Shown: positions 27,299 through 36,066 of the stretch, in pieces
Layout of the letters: every line of letters starts with the position of its first letter
How positions within the stretch are numbered: the first letter of the stretch is position 1
Source: an uncultured Clostridia bacterium
GTDB taxonomy: Bacteria > Bacillota > Clostridia > Christensenellales > Borkfalkiaceae
Length of the DNA: 47,276 nucleotides
NCBI GenBank assembly: GCA_947627565.1
Contig: CANQWO010000013.1
Location: forward strand, 1-47,276
Reading direction: 5' to 3'
Position numbers and translations under genes: made by a program
The notes under the pieces: model-generated
Told to the model about the DNA's origin: nothing
What the model saw: only the letters and a program-made list of their open reading frames with translations
Database searches by the model: none

Positions 27299-27333
27299 AA
27301 AACGGCGGGTGCATGGTCATCCGCCGTTTTACT
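27299..27333 (+). terminator. Probable terminator of the ylxM-ffh-rpsP-khpA operon
   Basis: AAAACGGCGG (27299-27308) pairs perfectly with CCGCCGTTTT (27321-27330) around a 12-nt loop. The T-run lies mostly inside the stem, so strength is uncertain. Confidence 0.6.
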
Positions 27334-27385
27334 TGTTGCGTGCGATCTTACAGAGGGGTGCGCAAAAAAGAGTGCGCAGTCTTAC

Positions 27386-27417
27386 AAAAAAGGAGCCCGC
27401 GATGGGGCTCCTTTTTA
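27386..27417 (-). terminator. Terminator of pgi, possibly bidirectional
   Basis: GGAGCCC (27392-27398) pairs with GGGCTCC (27405-27411), flanked by A-runs on the left and T-runs on the right. It lies 12 bp beyond the pgi stop codon and could end transcription from either side. Confidence 0.8.
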
Positions 27418-27428
27418 AGACGGGCTTA

Positions 27429-28856
27429 TCAGATGATATAGTCGGGATCGGAAGCGGCCTTGTCGAGGTCTTTCTTCTGAAGGTCGTAGCCGGGCTTGCC
27501 CAGAAGCGCGAACGTCGCCTTTTTGCCCGCTTCCACGCCGGGCTGATTGAACGTGTCGATGTTGAACATGGCCCCCGCGTATGCCGTCTGCAGTTCGAAG
27601 AGGAAGAGGAGCTGGCCGAGCGTAAATTCATTGACTTCGGGGAGCAGGATGGTATAGTTGAGCCTGCCCGCCTTGGTGAGGGCATAGGCCGTCGCGCGGT
27701 TCTCGGCCTGGATGAGCTCCTCCATGGTGTGTCCGCCGAGGAAGGAGACGTCGGGGATGTTCTCGCAGCCGTGCGGGATGGGGCTCGTCTCGCGGTAGTG
27801 CCCGACGGAGAGGAAGGTCACGACTTTATCGAACGGCCCTTCGGTATAGAGCTGGACCTGCGAATGCTGGTCGGTCACGCCGAGCGCCTTGACGGGCGTC
27901 TGGCCGACGTGGCAGGGCGCGCCGTCGAGCGTGACGTTCTTGCCGAGCGATTCCGCCCAAAGCTGGGCATACCAGTCGGAGACGTAGCGAAGGTTGTCGG
28001 AATAGGGCATGAGCACGCCGATGTTCTTGCCGTCCTGCATGGCGATGTATTGCAGCGTCGCGCACATGAGGGCGGGATTTTTGCGGATGTCGGCGGACTT
28101 GCAGAGCTTGTCCATGTAGGCCGCGCCCTTGAGGAGCGCCTTGATGTCGATGCCGAGCACCGCCGCGGGCAGGAGCCCGACGGGGGAGAGTTCGGAGAAT
28201 CTGCCGCCGACGCCGTCGCCGAGCACATAGCTCTTCACGCCGCCGAGTTCCTTGGAGATCTTGACGAGATTGCCGCGGGAAGCGTCCGTCGTGAAGATGA
28301 CGTTGTCGCGGATATTCACGCCCGCTTTTTTCAGAAGATCGGCGATGATGAGGTATTGCGTCATGGTCTCGCTCGTCGCGCCCGACTTGGAGATGACGTT
28401 GAAGCACGTCTTGGTGACGTCGATGACGTCTAACAGTTCCTTCATGCGCACGGGATCCACGTTGTCTTCCACATAGAATTTCGGACCCTTGCGCTTGGAC
28501 TTGGGCAGGTCGTTGTAGTGCAGGTGGCAGAGGGCGTTGAACGCCATGATGGGGCCGAGGGCGGACCCGCCGATGCCCAGCACGACGAAATAGTCGAACT
28601 TCTTCCGCACGAGTTTGGCCGTCGCGAGGATATCCTGCACGATCTCGGTCTGGTTATAGGGGAGCTCCGTCCAGCCCATGAAGAGCTCGTCCTTGCCGCG
28701 GTTGGCGGCGACATAGGCATGGGCCGCTTTGGCAAGTTTTCTGTGCGCGTCGAGGGTCTTATCGGAGATGCCCTTGTCGCCGAGATACTTGTCGGTCATG
28801 TTGGTGTAGTCTACTTTGATCCGCAATTCTTTGCGCATAGCTTCGGTCAGTTTCAT
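27429..28856 (-). CDS. pgi: Glucose-6-phosphate isomerase
   Basis: This 475-residue enzyme interconverts glucose-6-phosphate and fructose-6-phosphate in glycolysis. Family motifs include FFVVLGIGGSALGP-like (FDYFVVLGIGGSALGPIMAF), VISKSGATSETMTQYLI, GGRFSELSPVGLLPA and a C-terminal NQPGVEAGK. The ATG at 28856 is preceded by GGAGGAG with a 6-nt spacer, whereas a longer frame upstream lacks a binding site and overlaps the promoter. It is transcribed alone between its own promoter and terminator. Confidence 0.96.
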   Translation of the reverse strand: MKLTEAMRKELRIKVDYTNMTDKYLGDKGISDKTLDAHRKLAKAAHAYVAANRGKDELFMGWTELPYNQTEIVQDILATAKLVRKKFDYFVVLGIGGSALGPIMAFNALCHLHYNDLPKSKRKGPKFYVEDNVDPVRMKELLDVIDVTKTCFNVISKSGATSETMTQYLIIADLLKKAGVNIRDNVIFTTDASRGNLVKISKELGGVKSYVLGDGVGGRFSELSPVGLLPAAVLGIDIKALLKGAAYMDKLCKSADIRKNPALMCATLQYIAMQDGKNIGVLMPYSDNLRYVSDWYAQLWAESLGKNVTLDGAPCHVGQTPVKALGVTDQHSQVQLYTEGPFDKVVTFLSVGHYRETSPIPHGCENIPDVSFLGGHTMEELIQAENRATAYALTKAGRLNYTILLPEVNEFTLGQLLFLFELQTAYAGAMFNIDTFNQPGVEAGKKATFALLGKPGYDLQKKDLDKAASDPDYII

Positions 28857-28883
28857 AATTCTCCTCCAATTGATTTCTGAGAT

Positions 28884-28912
28884 ATTATACCACGATTGGA
28901 AGAAATAGGCAA
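28884..28912 (-). promoter_or_regulatory. Promoter of pgi
   Basis: On the minus strand, TTGCCT (28912-28907) and TATAAT (28889-28884) are separated by 17 bp, 28 bp before the start codon. Confidence 0.75.
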
Positions 28913-28983
28913 CCCGCAAGAGATATTTTTCGGAAATAATTTCGGGAAAGATGAAGCTCTGCGCGAAGGCCGATTTTCGGGGG

Positions 28984-30360
28984 CTATGATCCGAGGACGC
29001 ATTCGGCGACGGGCGGAGCGGGCAGCGCCGACGAAGCGCCGCCCTGTTGGCCGGCGATCGCGAGGATGACGCTCAGGACGAAGATGAAGAGGAAGAAGCC
29101 GCCGACGGCGATGAGCGCGATCTTGGTGACCTTTTTGTTGCGCTTGGTGATGCGGTTGTCGATGGTCTGTCCCTTCTTCATGCGGATGCCGAAGGGGTTA
29201 TCGAAGAAGTATTCGATGTCGCCCGTGGTCGCGTTGACGCGGATGGTCACGAGGCGGTCCTTGAGCTTGTAGCTGAAGAACCAGCAGGGCACGAAGCCGA
29301 GATCGATCGTCGCCTCCCAATTGTCGGTGTCGATGTCCACGTCGATGCAGCCGACGGACCAGCCGTATTCCTTGCTCAGCGCCATCTCCACGGCGGTCGT
29401 TGCGGATTGCAGCGCATCGCGAAAATTCTTTTTGAAACTCTCCTCCTCCATGGCATCCATGTCGGGGACGGAGACGCGGATGCGCGCGTTTTCGGGCACG
29501 GGCTCCTCGCCGTGGAAGTAGTATGTTTTTTCTTCGCGGCGCAGGAAGAGGGGCGTCACAAGTTCATGGCGCTCGAGATAGTCGTAGTGCCCCTCCGCGG
29601 CCAGCACGCCCGAACCGGAGTGGCGGGTGATGGAGTCGCTCTCCTGATGGGTGTATGTATAACGGACTTCGTCCAATTGCTCGCCCGGGATATAAACGGG
29701 CTCATATTCGAGGGTGACCTCGGGCTGCATGCCCTTGATCTTGGCGACGATGTCCTTGCCGAGCAGTTTCGCGGCCTCTTTTTCGCCGAGATTGGCCTCC
29801 ACGAGGGCGCGCGCCATGCTCTCGTTCTTGTCGATGCGTGAGAAGTAATAGCGCTCGTGCGCCTGATCCGTTCTGACAAAACGCTCAAATTCCTCGCGCC
29901 CGACGACGACGCCCCGCGCTCTTCCGCAGGCGGCGTAGTCTTCGTCGGTGAGAAGCCCCGAACCCAATGACGCGGCGTCGGAGAGCAGTTCCGTGTACCC
30001 CATGTCCGTGGGATCGGCCGCATGTAAGAGTTTGGCGCAGTACCACAGGCCATCGCGGTCGGGCGTTACGCGCTTGGATGCGGTCCAATATTCGTTGGCC
30101 TTTTCGGGCGTCTTGAGGGCGGCGAGATATAAGATCTTGAGATACAGGGTATTGGGTTCGCTTCCGCTCTGCGTGAAGTAGCCGAGCGCCGTTTCGGGTT
30201 CGCTGTCGGCGAGGTGCTCTGCCATCGAGGCCGCGGCGGCGGGATCTCCCGCATCGGCGGCGGCGCGCATGAGCTCCCAGCCCTTCTTTTCGTTTTTGGG
30301 AAGGCCGTCGAGGCCGTGGATATACCCATAGGCGATCTTTCTCTGTTCTTCTGCAGTCAT
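28984..30360 (-). CDS. Sel1-like repeat protein with C-terminal membrane anchor
   Basis: This 458-residue protein begins with TPR/Sel1-like helical repeats (about 1-150: GYIHGLDGLPKNEKKGWELMRAAADAGDPAAA). A beta-rich middle domain without a recognised name follows (about 200-390). One membrane helix lies at about 420-443, after a basic stretch (RITKRNKKVTK), and a short Ala/Pro-rich tail ends the protein. Without a signal peptide, the large N-terminal part is probably cytoplasmic. AAGGAGAG lies 6 nt before the ATG at 30360. Its partner is unknown. Confidence 0.75.
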   Translation of the reverse strand: MTAEEQRKIAYGYIHGLDGLPKNEKKGWELMRAAADAGDPAAAASMAEHLADSEPETALGYFTQSGSEPNTLYLKILYLAALKTPEKANEYWTASKRVTPDRDGLWYCAKLLHAADPTDMGYTELLSDAASLGSGLLTDEDYAACGRARGVVVGREEFERFVRTDQAHERYYFSRIDKNESMARALVEANLGEKEAAKLLGKDIVAKIKGMQPEVTLEYEPVYIPGEQLDEVRYTYTHQESDSITRHSGSGVLAAEGHYDYLERHELVTPLFLRREEKTYYFHGEEPVPENARIRVSVPDMDAMEEESFKKNFRDALQSATTAVEMALSKEYGWSVGCIDVDIDTDNWEATIDLGFVPCWFFSYKLKDRLVTIRVNATTGDIEYFFDNPFGIRMKKGQTIDNRITKRNKKVTKIALIAVGGFFLFIFVLSVILAIAGQQGGASSALPAPPVAECVLGS

Positions 30361-30437
30361 GGTAATCTCTCCTTGCTTTTTGGGCGGTCAAAGCCGCTTT
30401 TAAGGAACTATACCAAACTGCATGCCAAAAAACCGCC

Positions 30438-30472
30438 AAAAATACGGCATCCGAAAAAATATTTCGGATGCC
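30438..30472 (-). terminator. Terminator of the flippase gene
   Basis: GGCATCCGAAA (30446-30456) and TTTCGGATGCC (30462-30472) form a perfect 11-bp stem. On the minus strand it is followed after a few bases by five Ts. Confidence 0.75.
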
Positions 30473-30512
30473 TTCGGGAAGGAGATGCTTAGAGAAGGCC
30501 GCGTGGCCGGGG

Positions 30513-32063
30513 CTATCCCTGCGCCTTCGCCTTCGCCGCCTGCCGCGCACCCTTTTTGCCGCGCCTTGCGGCCTTCTTATCCAAAAATTTTTCGAGGAAT
30601 TTCACGACGTCGAAGAGCCCGAGGACGCGGAAGAGCACGAGCTCCGCGCCGCCGAGAAGCAGCATGACGATGGCGTGCGCGAGGAGGTAGTGGAGATAGA
30701 TCATGAGGACCGAGAGGATACCCATGCCCGCGATCGAGAGCCCAAAAACGAGAAGAGAGAGCAAAAATACGGGCCTTGCGACGTGCAGTTTTCCCGTCTT
30801 CTTGACGAGGAGGATGATGGATAGGACGGCGGAGACGGTGTAGTCGGCGGCCATGCCGGCGAGCAGGGCGCCGCTTCCGAGCACGGGCGGCAAAAACCAT
30901 GCGCATGCAAACATCGCGGCGGCCCCGAAGAGGAAGAAGAGGAGGGTGTATCTCTCGCAGCCCAAGGAGTTCAAAATGCTCGTCGAGATCATGGTCACGC
31001 TCATGGGGACGAGGATGAGCGCGCTCCGGGAAATGAGCAGTCCGCTCTCCGCGTTGGAGTAGAGGAAGACGCCGACGCCCTCGCCGCAGACGGTCAGGAA
31101 CGGGATGAGCGCCCCCGCGATGAGCAGCGTCGAACTCAGCGCCTTGGAGGTGAGCGCGGAGAGCTTTTTTCGGTCGCCCTTATAGTAACATTCCGAGAGT
31201 TCGGGGACGAGGACGAGCGCAATGGAACTGATGAGCGAACAGGGAATGGTGAGAATGGGCATGACCATGCCCCCGACGACGCCGTAGGCGCTCATGGCGC
31301 GTGCGGACGACATGCCGATGTTCATGAGGGACATGGGGAAGATGACGGAGATGAGGGATCCCGTCAGGGAGGAGCAGGTGCGCATCGCCGTCACGGGGAC
31401 GGAGGCCTTGAGCAGCGGCCGGATCTCTCCCTTGGGCGAGCGGAATTTCCCGCCCTTGCGTATAAAATAGACGAGCGCGATGGAGAACGAAGCGAGATAG
31501 GAGATGAGGACGGCGATGGCCGCCTTGTTGACGTCGGCGGGCCCGGTGTGGACCAGGAGCAGAAGCCCGACGCCGACGACGATCATCACGATCTCCTCGA
31601 TGAGCTCGATGAGCGAGTAGGCGAAGAAGCGCTTGTTGCCCCAGAAATTTCCGCGGATGACGGCGTAGACCGAGGTGAACGAGAGGCCGAAGATGAGGAT
31701 ATAAAAGAGATCGGCGCAGCGGGGATCGGAAAAGACGGCGGAGAACGGCTTTCTGAGCAAAAAGAGGCCGAGCGTGAGGGTGAGACTGAGGCCCGCCGTG
31801 ATGAGAATGGCCGCCGTCGTGGCCCTGTGTTCGCCTTCGGCGTAGCCGTGCGCGCGGTGTTTGGCGATGGTGCGCGAGAGCGTGATGGGGAGCCCCGACG
31901 ACGAGACCGTCAGAAAAACGGCGAAGACGGAGAGGGAGACCTGGTAGACGCCCAGCCCCTCCGGGCCGAGGATGCGGGAGAGAATGATGCGGTAGAGAAA
32001 GCCGAGCCCGTGTTCAAAGGCGGCAAAGACGGTGACGAGCGCCGCGGTCCTGTATAAGTTCAT
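30513..32063 (-). CDS. Polysaccharide/lipid II flippase of the MVF superfamily (SpoVB/MurJ-like)
   Basis: This 516-residue protein has about 14 membrane helices and belongs to the MATE/MVF-type flippases that move lipid-linked cell-wall precursors across the membrane. The N-terminus (FEHGLGFLYRIILSRILGPEGLGVYQV) and SGLPITLSRTIAKH are typical of SpoVB/YkvU-like proteins of spore formers. A basic tail (KKAARRGKKGARQAAKAKAQG) is at the C-terminus. I start at ATG 32063, where the protein enters its first helix; an upstream ATG at 32108 lacks a binding site and would overlap the divergent gene's leader. It may act in spore cortex or general wall synthesis; the two cannot be told apart from sequence. 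Confidence 0.85.
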   Translation of the reverse strand: MNLYRTAALVTVFAAFEHGLGFLYRIILSRILGPEGLGVYQVSLSVFAVFLTVSSSGLPITLSRTIAKHRAHGYAEGEHRATTAAILITAGLSLTLTLGLFLLRKPFSAVFSDPRCADLFYILIFGLSFTSVYAVIRGNFWGNKRFFAYSLIELIEEIVMIVVGVGLLLLVHTGPADVNKAAIAVLISYLASFSIALVYFIRKGGKFRSPKGEIRPLLKASVPVTAMRTCSSLTGSLISVIFPMSLMNIGMSSARAMSAYGVVGGMVMPILTIPCSLISSIALVLVPELSECYYKGDRKKLSALTSKALSSTLLIAGALIPFLTVCGEGVGVFLYSNAESGLLISRSALILVPMSVTMISTSILNSLGCERYTLLFFLFGAAAMFACAWFLPPVLGSGALLAGMAADYTVSAVLSIILLVKKTGKLHVARPVFLLSLLVFGLSIAGMGILSVLMIYLHYLLAHAIVMLLLGGAELVLFRVLGLFDVVKFLEKFLDKKAARRGKKGARQAAKAKAQG

Positions 32064-32119
32064 ACCGTATTGTATTCCTTGGGTGCACTTTTTTATGTGC
32101 TCCCGCATAAGATAAGAGC

Positions 32120-32401
32120 GTGAAACTTTTTCTTGTCGTCCCCGAATATTACCGGGTCAAACGCGGGCAGACGCTGTGCGGCGTTGCGCAGACGTTCGGG
32201 CTTCCGCCGCGGACGCTCGCGCGCGAAAATGGTCTTACGGAAGAACTCTTTGCCGGGCAGGTCATCAGGATCCCCCCCAAGACGGGCGATCTCTATGTCG
32301 TGCGGGGCGGCGAAAGCAAGACGCTGCTCTCCGGTTCGCCGCAAAAGTTCGAGGAAAAGAACGGGAAGCACCTGTATATCGGCCAATCGGTGCTCCTTTG
32401 A
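32120..32401 (+). CDS. Small LysM-domain protein
   Basis: This 93-residue protein contains one LysM domain at about residues 9-52 (YRVKRGQTLCGVAQTFGLPPRTLARENGL then LFAGQVIRIPP). LysM binds the GlcNAc backbone of peptidoglycan. There is no signal peptide, as in some spore-coat LysM proteins made in the mother cell. The start is GTG 32120, chosen because the first residues MKLFLVVPEYY fit; its ribosome binding site is weak. It lies divergent to the flippase, 56 bp away. Confidence 0.8.
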   Translation: MKLFLVVPEYYRVKRGQTLCGVAQTFGLPPRTLARENGLTEELFAGQVIRIPPKTGDLYVVRGGESKTLLSGSPQKFEEKNGKHLYIGQSVLL

Positions 32402-32471
32402 TGTCACAACGGGCGGCGGTCGGCGCATAGGATACAGTAAACCGATACCGGTTGTTTTACGGAGGTAACCA

Positions 32472-33125
32472 ATGTCGTTTTTTTCCAATTTTTCATCGGA
32501 CCACTGCCCCGGGACGATCTCGGGCAATCCGTTGAACGGGCTCTGTGAAAAGGTATGCATTCAGGCGGAGAAGATCTTCGACGCGGGCATCATCCAGACG
32601 CGTCTCGAAAATTATACCGCCGTGCCGACGGCCTTTGTGCCTGCCAATCCTACATATCCGTTGACGTTCGTCAGCGCGCGTTCAACGACTTCCGTCGGAA
32701 CGGTGACGGGCGTCAATGTCGAGCGCCAGGCCGAGGGCTGCTGCGCCCGCGTACAGGCGACCGTGACGCTGCCCATCGAGATCGTGTATCTCGACGCAAA
32801 CGGCGTAGAGGGGGTGGCTACGAGCGCCATCGTCCTCACGGAAGACGTGCTCATGTACGTCCCGCCCGTGTCCGTCATGCCCTTCACGGTCACGTCGGTC
32901 GCGTCGTGCGTCTCCCCCGAGGGGACGTTCGATGCCGCTTCGGGCAACTTTGTCATCAGCGCATGCGTGACGTGCATCCTGAAAGTGGCCATGCAGGTGG
33001 AGCTGCTCGTCCCCAGCTACGGCTACTGTGCCATCCCGCCCGCTCAGGAATATTCCCAGGAGGTGTGCAGCGGATTCTTCGAATTGCCGCTCTACCCGCA
33101 GGGCAGGTCCTGCAGCAAAAAGTAA
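32472..33125 (+). CDS. Cysteine-rich protein of unknown function, possible spore-envelope component
   Basis: This 217-residue protein has about 11 cysteines, no signal peptide and no membrane helix. It opens with SSDHCPGTISGNPLNGLCEKVCIQAEKIFDAG and then alternates beta-rich, Val/Thr-rich segments with cysteine motifs (GCCARV, SACVTCIL, RSCSKK). Proteins with a similar NPLxGLCEKVCIQ opening are, as far as I recall, common and unnamed in Clostridia. The cysteine content, lack of export signal and position beside LysM and SpoVB-like genes suggest a spore-coat role, which is inference. ACGGAGG lies 6 nt before ATG 32472. Confidence 0.75.
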   Translation: MSFFSNFSSDHCPGTISGNPLNGLCEKVCIQAEKIFDAGIIQTRLENYTAVPTAFVPANPTYPLTFVSARSTTSVGTVTGVNVERQAEGCCARVQATVTLPIEIVYLDANGVEGVATSAIVLTEDVLMYVPPVSVMPFTVTSVASCVSPEGTFDAASGNFVISACVTCILKVAMQVELLVPSYGYCAIPPAQEYSQEVCSGFFELPLYPQGRSCSKK

Positions 33126-33150
33126 CGCAAAAACTCTACGGAACGGAAAA

Positions 33151-33177
33151 ACGGCCTCCTCGGAGGCCGTTCTTTTT
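33151..33177 (+). terminator. Terminator after the cysteine-rich protein gene
   Basis: ACGGCCTC and GAGGCCGT form a perfect stem with a CTCG loop (33151-33170), followed by TCTTTTT. Confidence 0.85.
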
Positions 33178-33186
33178 CGGAAAGTC

Positions 33187-33215
33187 TTGACAAGAAACGG
33201 GAAGAAGGGTATAAT
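33187..33215 (+). promoter_or_regulatory. Promoter of cysK
   Basis: Consensus TTGACA (33187-33192) and TATAAT (33210-33215) are separated by 17 bp. The transcript start would be about 30 nt before the cysK ATG. I see no T-box or CymR-like site. Confidence 0.88.
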
Positions 33216-33255
33216 AGCGAAATCAAATGCGGATTCGCAGGATCGGGAGGGAACC

Positions 33256-34185
33256 ATGAACGTGAAACATTCCATCGCGGAGGCCGTCGGCAAGACGCCG
33301 CTCGTCGAGCTGGTCCGCTTCGAAGCGCGGCATGCGCTCCGCGCCAAACTCTTTGCCAAACTCGAATATTTCAACCCCGCGGGCAGCGTGAAAGACCGGA
33401 TCGCATGCGCGATGATCGAGGACGCCGAACAGCGCGGAGTTCTCGCCCGCGGCGCCGACATCATTGAGCCGACGTCGGGCAACACCGGGATCGGGCTCGC
33501 GGCGATCGGCGTCGCCAAGGGGTACCATGTCTGCGTTGTGATGCCGGAAACGATGAGCGAGGAGCGAAAAAGCATGATCCGTGCGTTCGGCGCGGAGCTC
33601 GTTCTCACGCCCGGGAGCGAGGGGATGGCGGGGGCGATCCGCCGGGCCGAGGCGTTCCGGGCGGAGCGGCCGGGCAGCGCCATCCTGGGGCAGTTCACGA
33701 ACCCCGCCAATCCGCGCGCCCACTACCAAACGACGGGCCCCGAGATCTGGGACGATACGGACGGCGGCGTCGATCTCTTTGTCGCGGGCGTCGGCACGGG
33801 CGGAACGATCACGGGCGTCGGGAAGTATCTGAAAGAAAAAAATCCCGCGGTGCGGGTGGTGGCGGTCGAGCCGGCGCGTTCGCCCGTGCTCTCGGGGGGC
33901 GCCGCGGGGAGCCACAAGATCCAGGGCATCGGCGCGGGATTTGTGCCCGAAACGCTCGACCGTGCGGTCTGTGACGAAGTGATCGCCGTCTCCGACGAAG
34001 ACGCCTTTCGGTATGCGCGGGAGATCGGGCGGGAGGGATTCCTCGCCGGGATCTCCTCGGGGGCCGCGCTCTGCGCGGCGGCGCAACTTGCGGCGCGCCC
34101 CGAATATGCGGGCAAGCGCATCGTCGTGCTCTTCCCCGACGGCGGCGACCGCTATCTCTCCACGGCGCTGTTTTCCGAAAATTGA
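33256..34185 (+). CDS. cysK: Cysteine synthase (O-acetylserine sulfhydrylase)
   Basis: This 309-residue pyridoxal-phosphate enzyme joins O-acetylserine and sulfide to make cysteine. The cofactor lysine is Lys46 in FNPAGSVKDR. The substrate loop is EPTSGNTGIGLA and the phosphate-binding loop is GVGTGGTITG. The C-terminal GISSGAALCAA is also typical. Length matches CysK. GGGAGG lies 5 nt before ATG 33256; frames reading further upstream run through the promoter and are not used. It stands alone with its own promoter, converging on rqcH. Confidence 0.95.
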   Translation: MNVKHSIAEAVGKTPLVELVRFEARHALRAKLFAKLEYFNPAGSVKDRIACAMIEDAEQRGVLARGADIIEPTSGNTGIGLAAIGVAKGYHVCVVMPETMSEERKSMIRAFGAELVLTPGSEGMAGAIRRAEAFRAERPGSAILGQFTNPANPRAHYQTTGPEIWDDTDGGVDLFVAGVGTGGTITGVGKYLKEKNPAVRVVAVEPARSPVLSGGAAGSHKIQGIGAGFVPETLDRAVCDEVIAVSDEDAFRYAREIGREGFLAGISSGAALCAAAQLAARPEYAGKRIVVLFPDGGDRYLSTALFSEN

Positions 34186-34242
34186 CCTGTCCTCCTTGGA
34201 CATGGGTGCCTTGTTTTTCGTCTATGATCGGGCGAAGCAGTG

Positions 34243-35883
34243 TTATTGCGGATTCCCCGCCAGGGTGGAGAAATCGGTATAGGTGACGAATCCCGCCTTG
34301 GCGCCCCGCGGTTTTTTGACGAATTTGACCAAACAGTAGTCGATGGGCACGCGGTCGCCGGGCGATTGGGAATACTTCGCGCAGAGGTCTGCGGCGTATT
34401 GCAGGACGTCTGCGGGGACGGGCCGCCCCTCCGTCTTGATGACGACGTGGCAGGAGTGGACGCGCTGCGCGTGCATCCAAAGATCGTCGGGGGAGGCGCT
34501 GCGCACCAGCCTATCGTTTTGCAGGTTGTTTCTGCCCGCGAGGATGCGGAATCCGTCCTTTTCAAAACTGCGGAATGCGATCTCCGCGGTTTTTTTGCGC
34601 ACCTTTTGCACCTCTTTGAGGAGCCCGCACGAGACGAGTTCCTCCTCGCAGGAGGCGAGGTCCTCCTCGGAATCGGCGGAGGAGACGGCGGCATATAGAC
34701 TTTCGAGGTAGTCGAGCTCGGCCTCCGTCTCCGCGATCTGCGGCGCGAGGACTTCGAGCGTGCGCTTGGCCTTCCGATAGCGCTTGAAGTAGCTCTGCGC
34801 GTTCTGCGAGGGCGTGAGCATGGGGTCGAGCGCGATCTTCAGTGTCCCGCCCGTTTCGTCGTACCAATTGGGGAGCTCACAGCCCTTCATGCCCTTTTCG
34901 AGCGCGTAGAGATTGGCCGTCAGGAGCTCGCCCTTGACGCGCAGCGTCTCGGCGTCGGCGCATTCCCGCTCCTTTTCCCGCGCCTGCGCCAGCCGCTTTT
35001 CGTGTTTTTTGACGGCGTTTTTGATCGCGGTAAGCTGCCGCCTTTGCGCCGCGTCGAACTTTTTTGCCTTGCGGCGGTTGCCGTAGAAATAGGTCTGCGC
35101 GTCGGAAAGCGTCGGAAATTCGATGCAATCGGGCTGCTTTCTCGCCGCGAAATCAACGGGAACGCCGCCCCGCATGACCACGCACGGGGATACCATGTCC
35201 GAGAACACATACTCCAAAACGTGTTTTGCGAGGTCGCCGCCCCGGTAGCACGCGGCGATGTCCGCGGCCGTGGACGGCGCGAGCCCCGCGATGTGGGTGA
35301 AGAGGAATTTGCCGAGATCGGCGGGCGCGTGCTCCAAAAGGGCGCGTAGTTCCTGTTCGCAACCGGGGGAGAGCGTCAGTTTTTCCGCCTGCGGGGCGGG
35401 CGGCGTATAGGGCATGCCGGGGAAGATCAGCCGCTTGGCCGTTCCGTCGAGCGCGGTCGTCTTGAGGGCGCCGAGGATGACGCCGTTCTCCGTCAGAATG
35501 AGGTTGGAATATTTTCCCATGACTTCGAGGTATAATTGTCGCTCAGATGTGGAAAACTCCGTACTCCCCCGAAGACGGAAGAGGAGAATGCGCTCGAATC
35601 CGACGAGCCCGATCCCTGCGATCTCGGCGCCCTGCGCGTATTTGCGCAGGAGCATGCAGAAATTGGGCGCGACGAGCGGGGCTTCGGCGTCCGTGACGTC
35701 GAAATAGGCGCCGCAGTCCGAGGCGTTGGCGTTGAGCACGAGCGGCACCGTCCGCTTCCCCGTATAGACGATGAGGCGCACTTCGTCGTTTGAGGGCTGA
35801 ATGATCTTGTTGATGCGTCCGCCCGCGAGCGTGCGGTCGAGTTCGCGGGCGACATATCTGAGCGTAAAGGCATCCTGTGGCAT
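34243..35883 (-). CDS. rqcH: Ribosome quality-control protein RqcH (NFACT family)
   Basis: This 546-residue protein belongs to the Rqc2/NEMF/fibronectin-binding-like family, which adds alanine tails to nascent chains on stalled 50S subunits. The NFACT-N domain covers about 1-190 (ELDRTLAGGRINKIIQP). A helix-hairpin-helix and long coiled-coil region follow, and the NFACT-R domain closes the protein (GRNNLQNDRLV, DDLWMHAQRVHSCHVVI). The conserved Asp-Arg pair of NFACT-N reads Glu97-Arg98 here (GFERILLF), a conservative but notable change. The ATG at 35883 has GGGAGG 8 nt upstream. The ClpXP genes that degrade tagged proteins lie nearby on the opposite strand. Confidence 0.93.
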   Translation of the reverse strand: MPQDAFTLRYVARELDRTLAGGRINKIIQPSNDEVRLIVYTGKRTVPLVLNANASDCGAYFDVTDAEAPLVAPNFCMLLRKYAQGAEIAGIGLVGFERILLFRLRGSTEFSTSERQLYLEVMGKYSNLILTENGVILGALKTTALDGTAKRLIFPGMPYTPPAPQAEKLTLSPGCEQELRALLEHAPADLGKFLFTHIAGLAPSTAADIAACYRGGDLAKHVLEYVFSDMVSPCVVMRGGVPVDFAARKQPDCIEFPTLSDAQTYFYGNRRKAKKFDAAQRRQLTAIKNAVKKHEKRLAQAREKERECADAETLRVKGELLTANLYALEKGMKGCELPNWYDETGGTLKIALDPMLTPSQNAQSYFKRYRKAKRTLEVLAPQIAETEAELDYLESLYAAVSSADSEEDLASCEEELVSCGLLKEVQKVRKKTAEIAFRSFEKDGFRILAGRNNLQNDRLVRSASPDDLWMHAQRVHSCHVVIKTEGRPVPADVLQYAADLCAKYSQSPGDRVPIDYCLVKFVKKPRGAKAGFVTYTDFSTLAGNPQ

Positions 35884-35959
35884 AAGTTCGGCCTCCCGGC
35901 AGATCGCAAAGGCGGGCAATGCGCGTCCGTCCGCTCCTTTGCGCAGTCCATTTTTCCTT

Positions 35960-35988
35960 ATTATACCGTAAAATGCCAAAAATGGCAA
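35960..35988 (-). promoter_or_regulatory. Promoter of rqcH
   Basis: On the minus strand, TTGCCA (35988-35983) and TATAAT (35965-35960) are 17 bp apart, giving a leader of about 70 nt before the rqcH start codon. Confidence 0.78.
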
Positions 35989-36066
35989 CGAAATCGCTTT
36001 TCTTTTCCGAGAGGTTATGGTAAAATATAACATGCAAAATCATCTATGTCTTAAGAGGAGTTTCTT

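Noticed and set aside
27354-27386. Direct TGCGCA repeats between the khpA unit and pgi
   Set aside because: The units are only 6-7 bp, lie in the gap between two terminators and have no clear partner or function.
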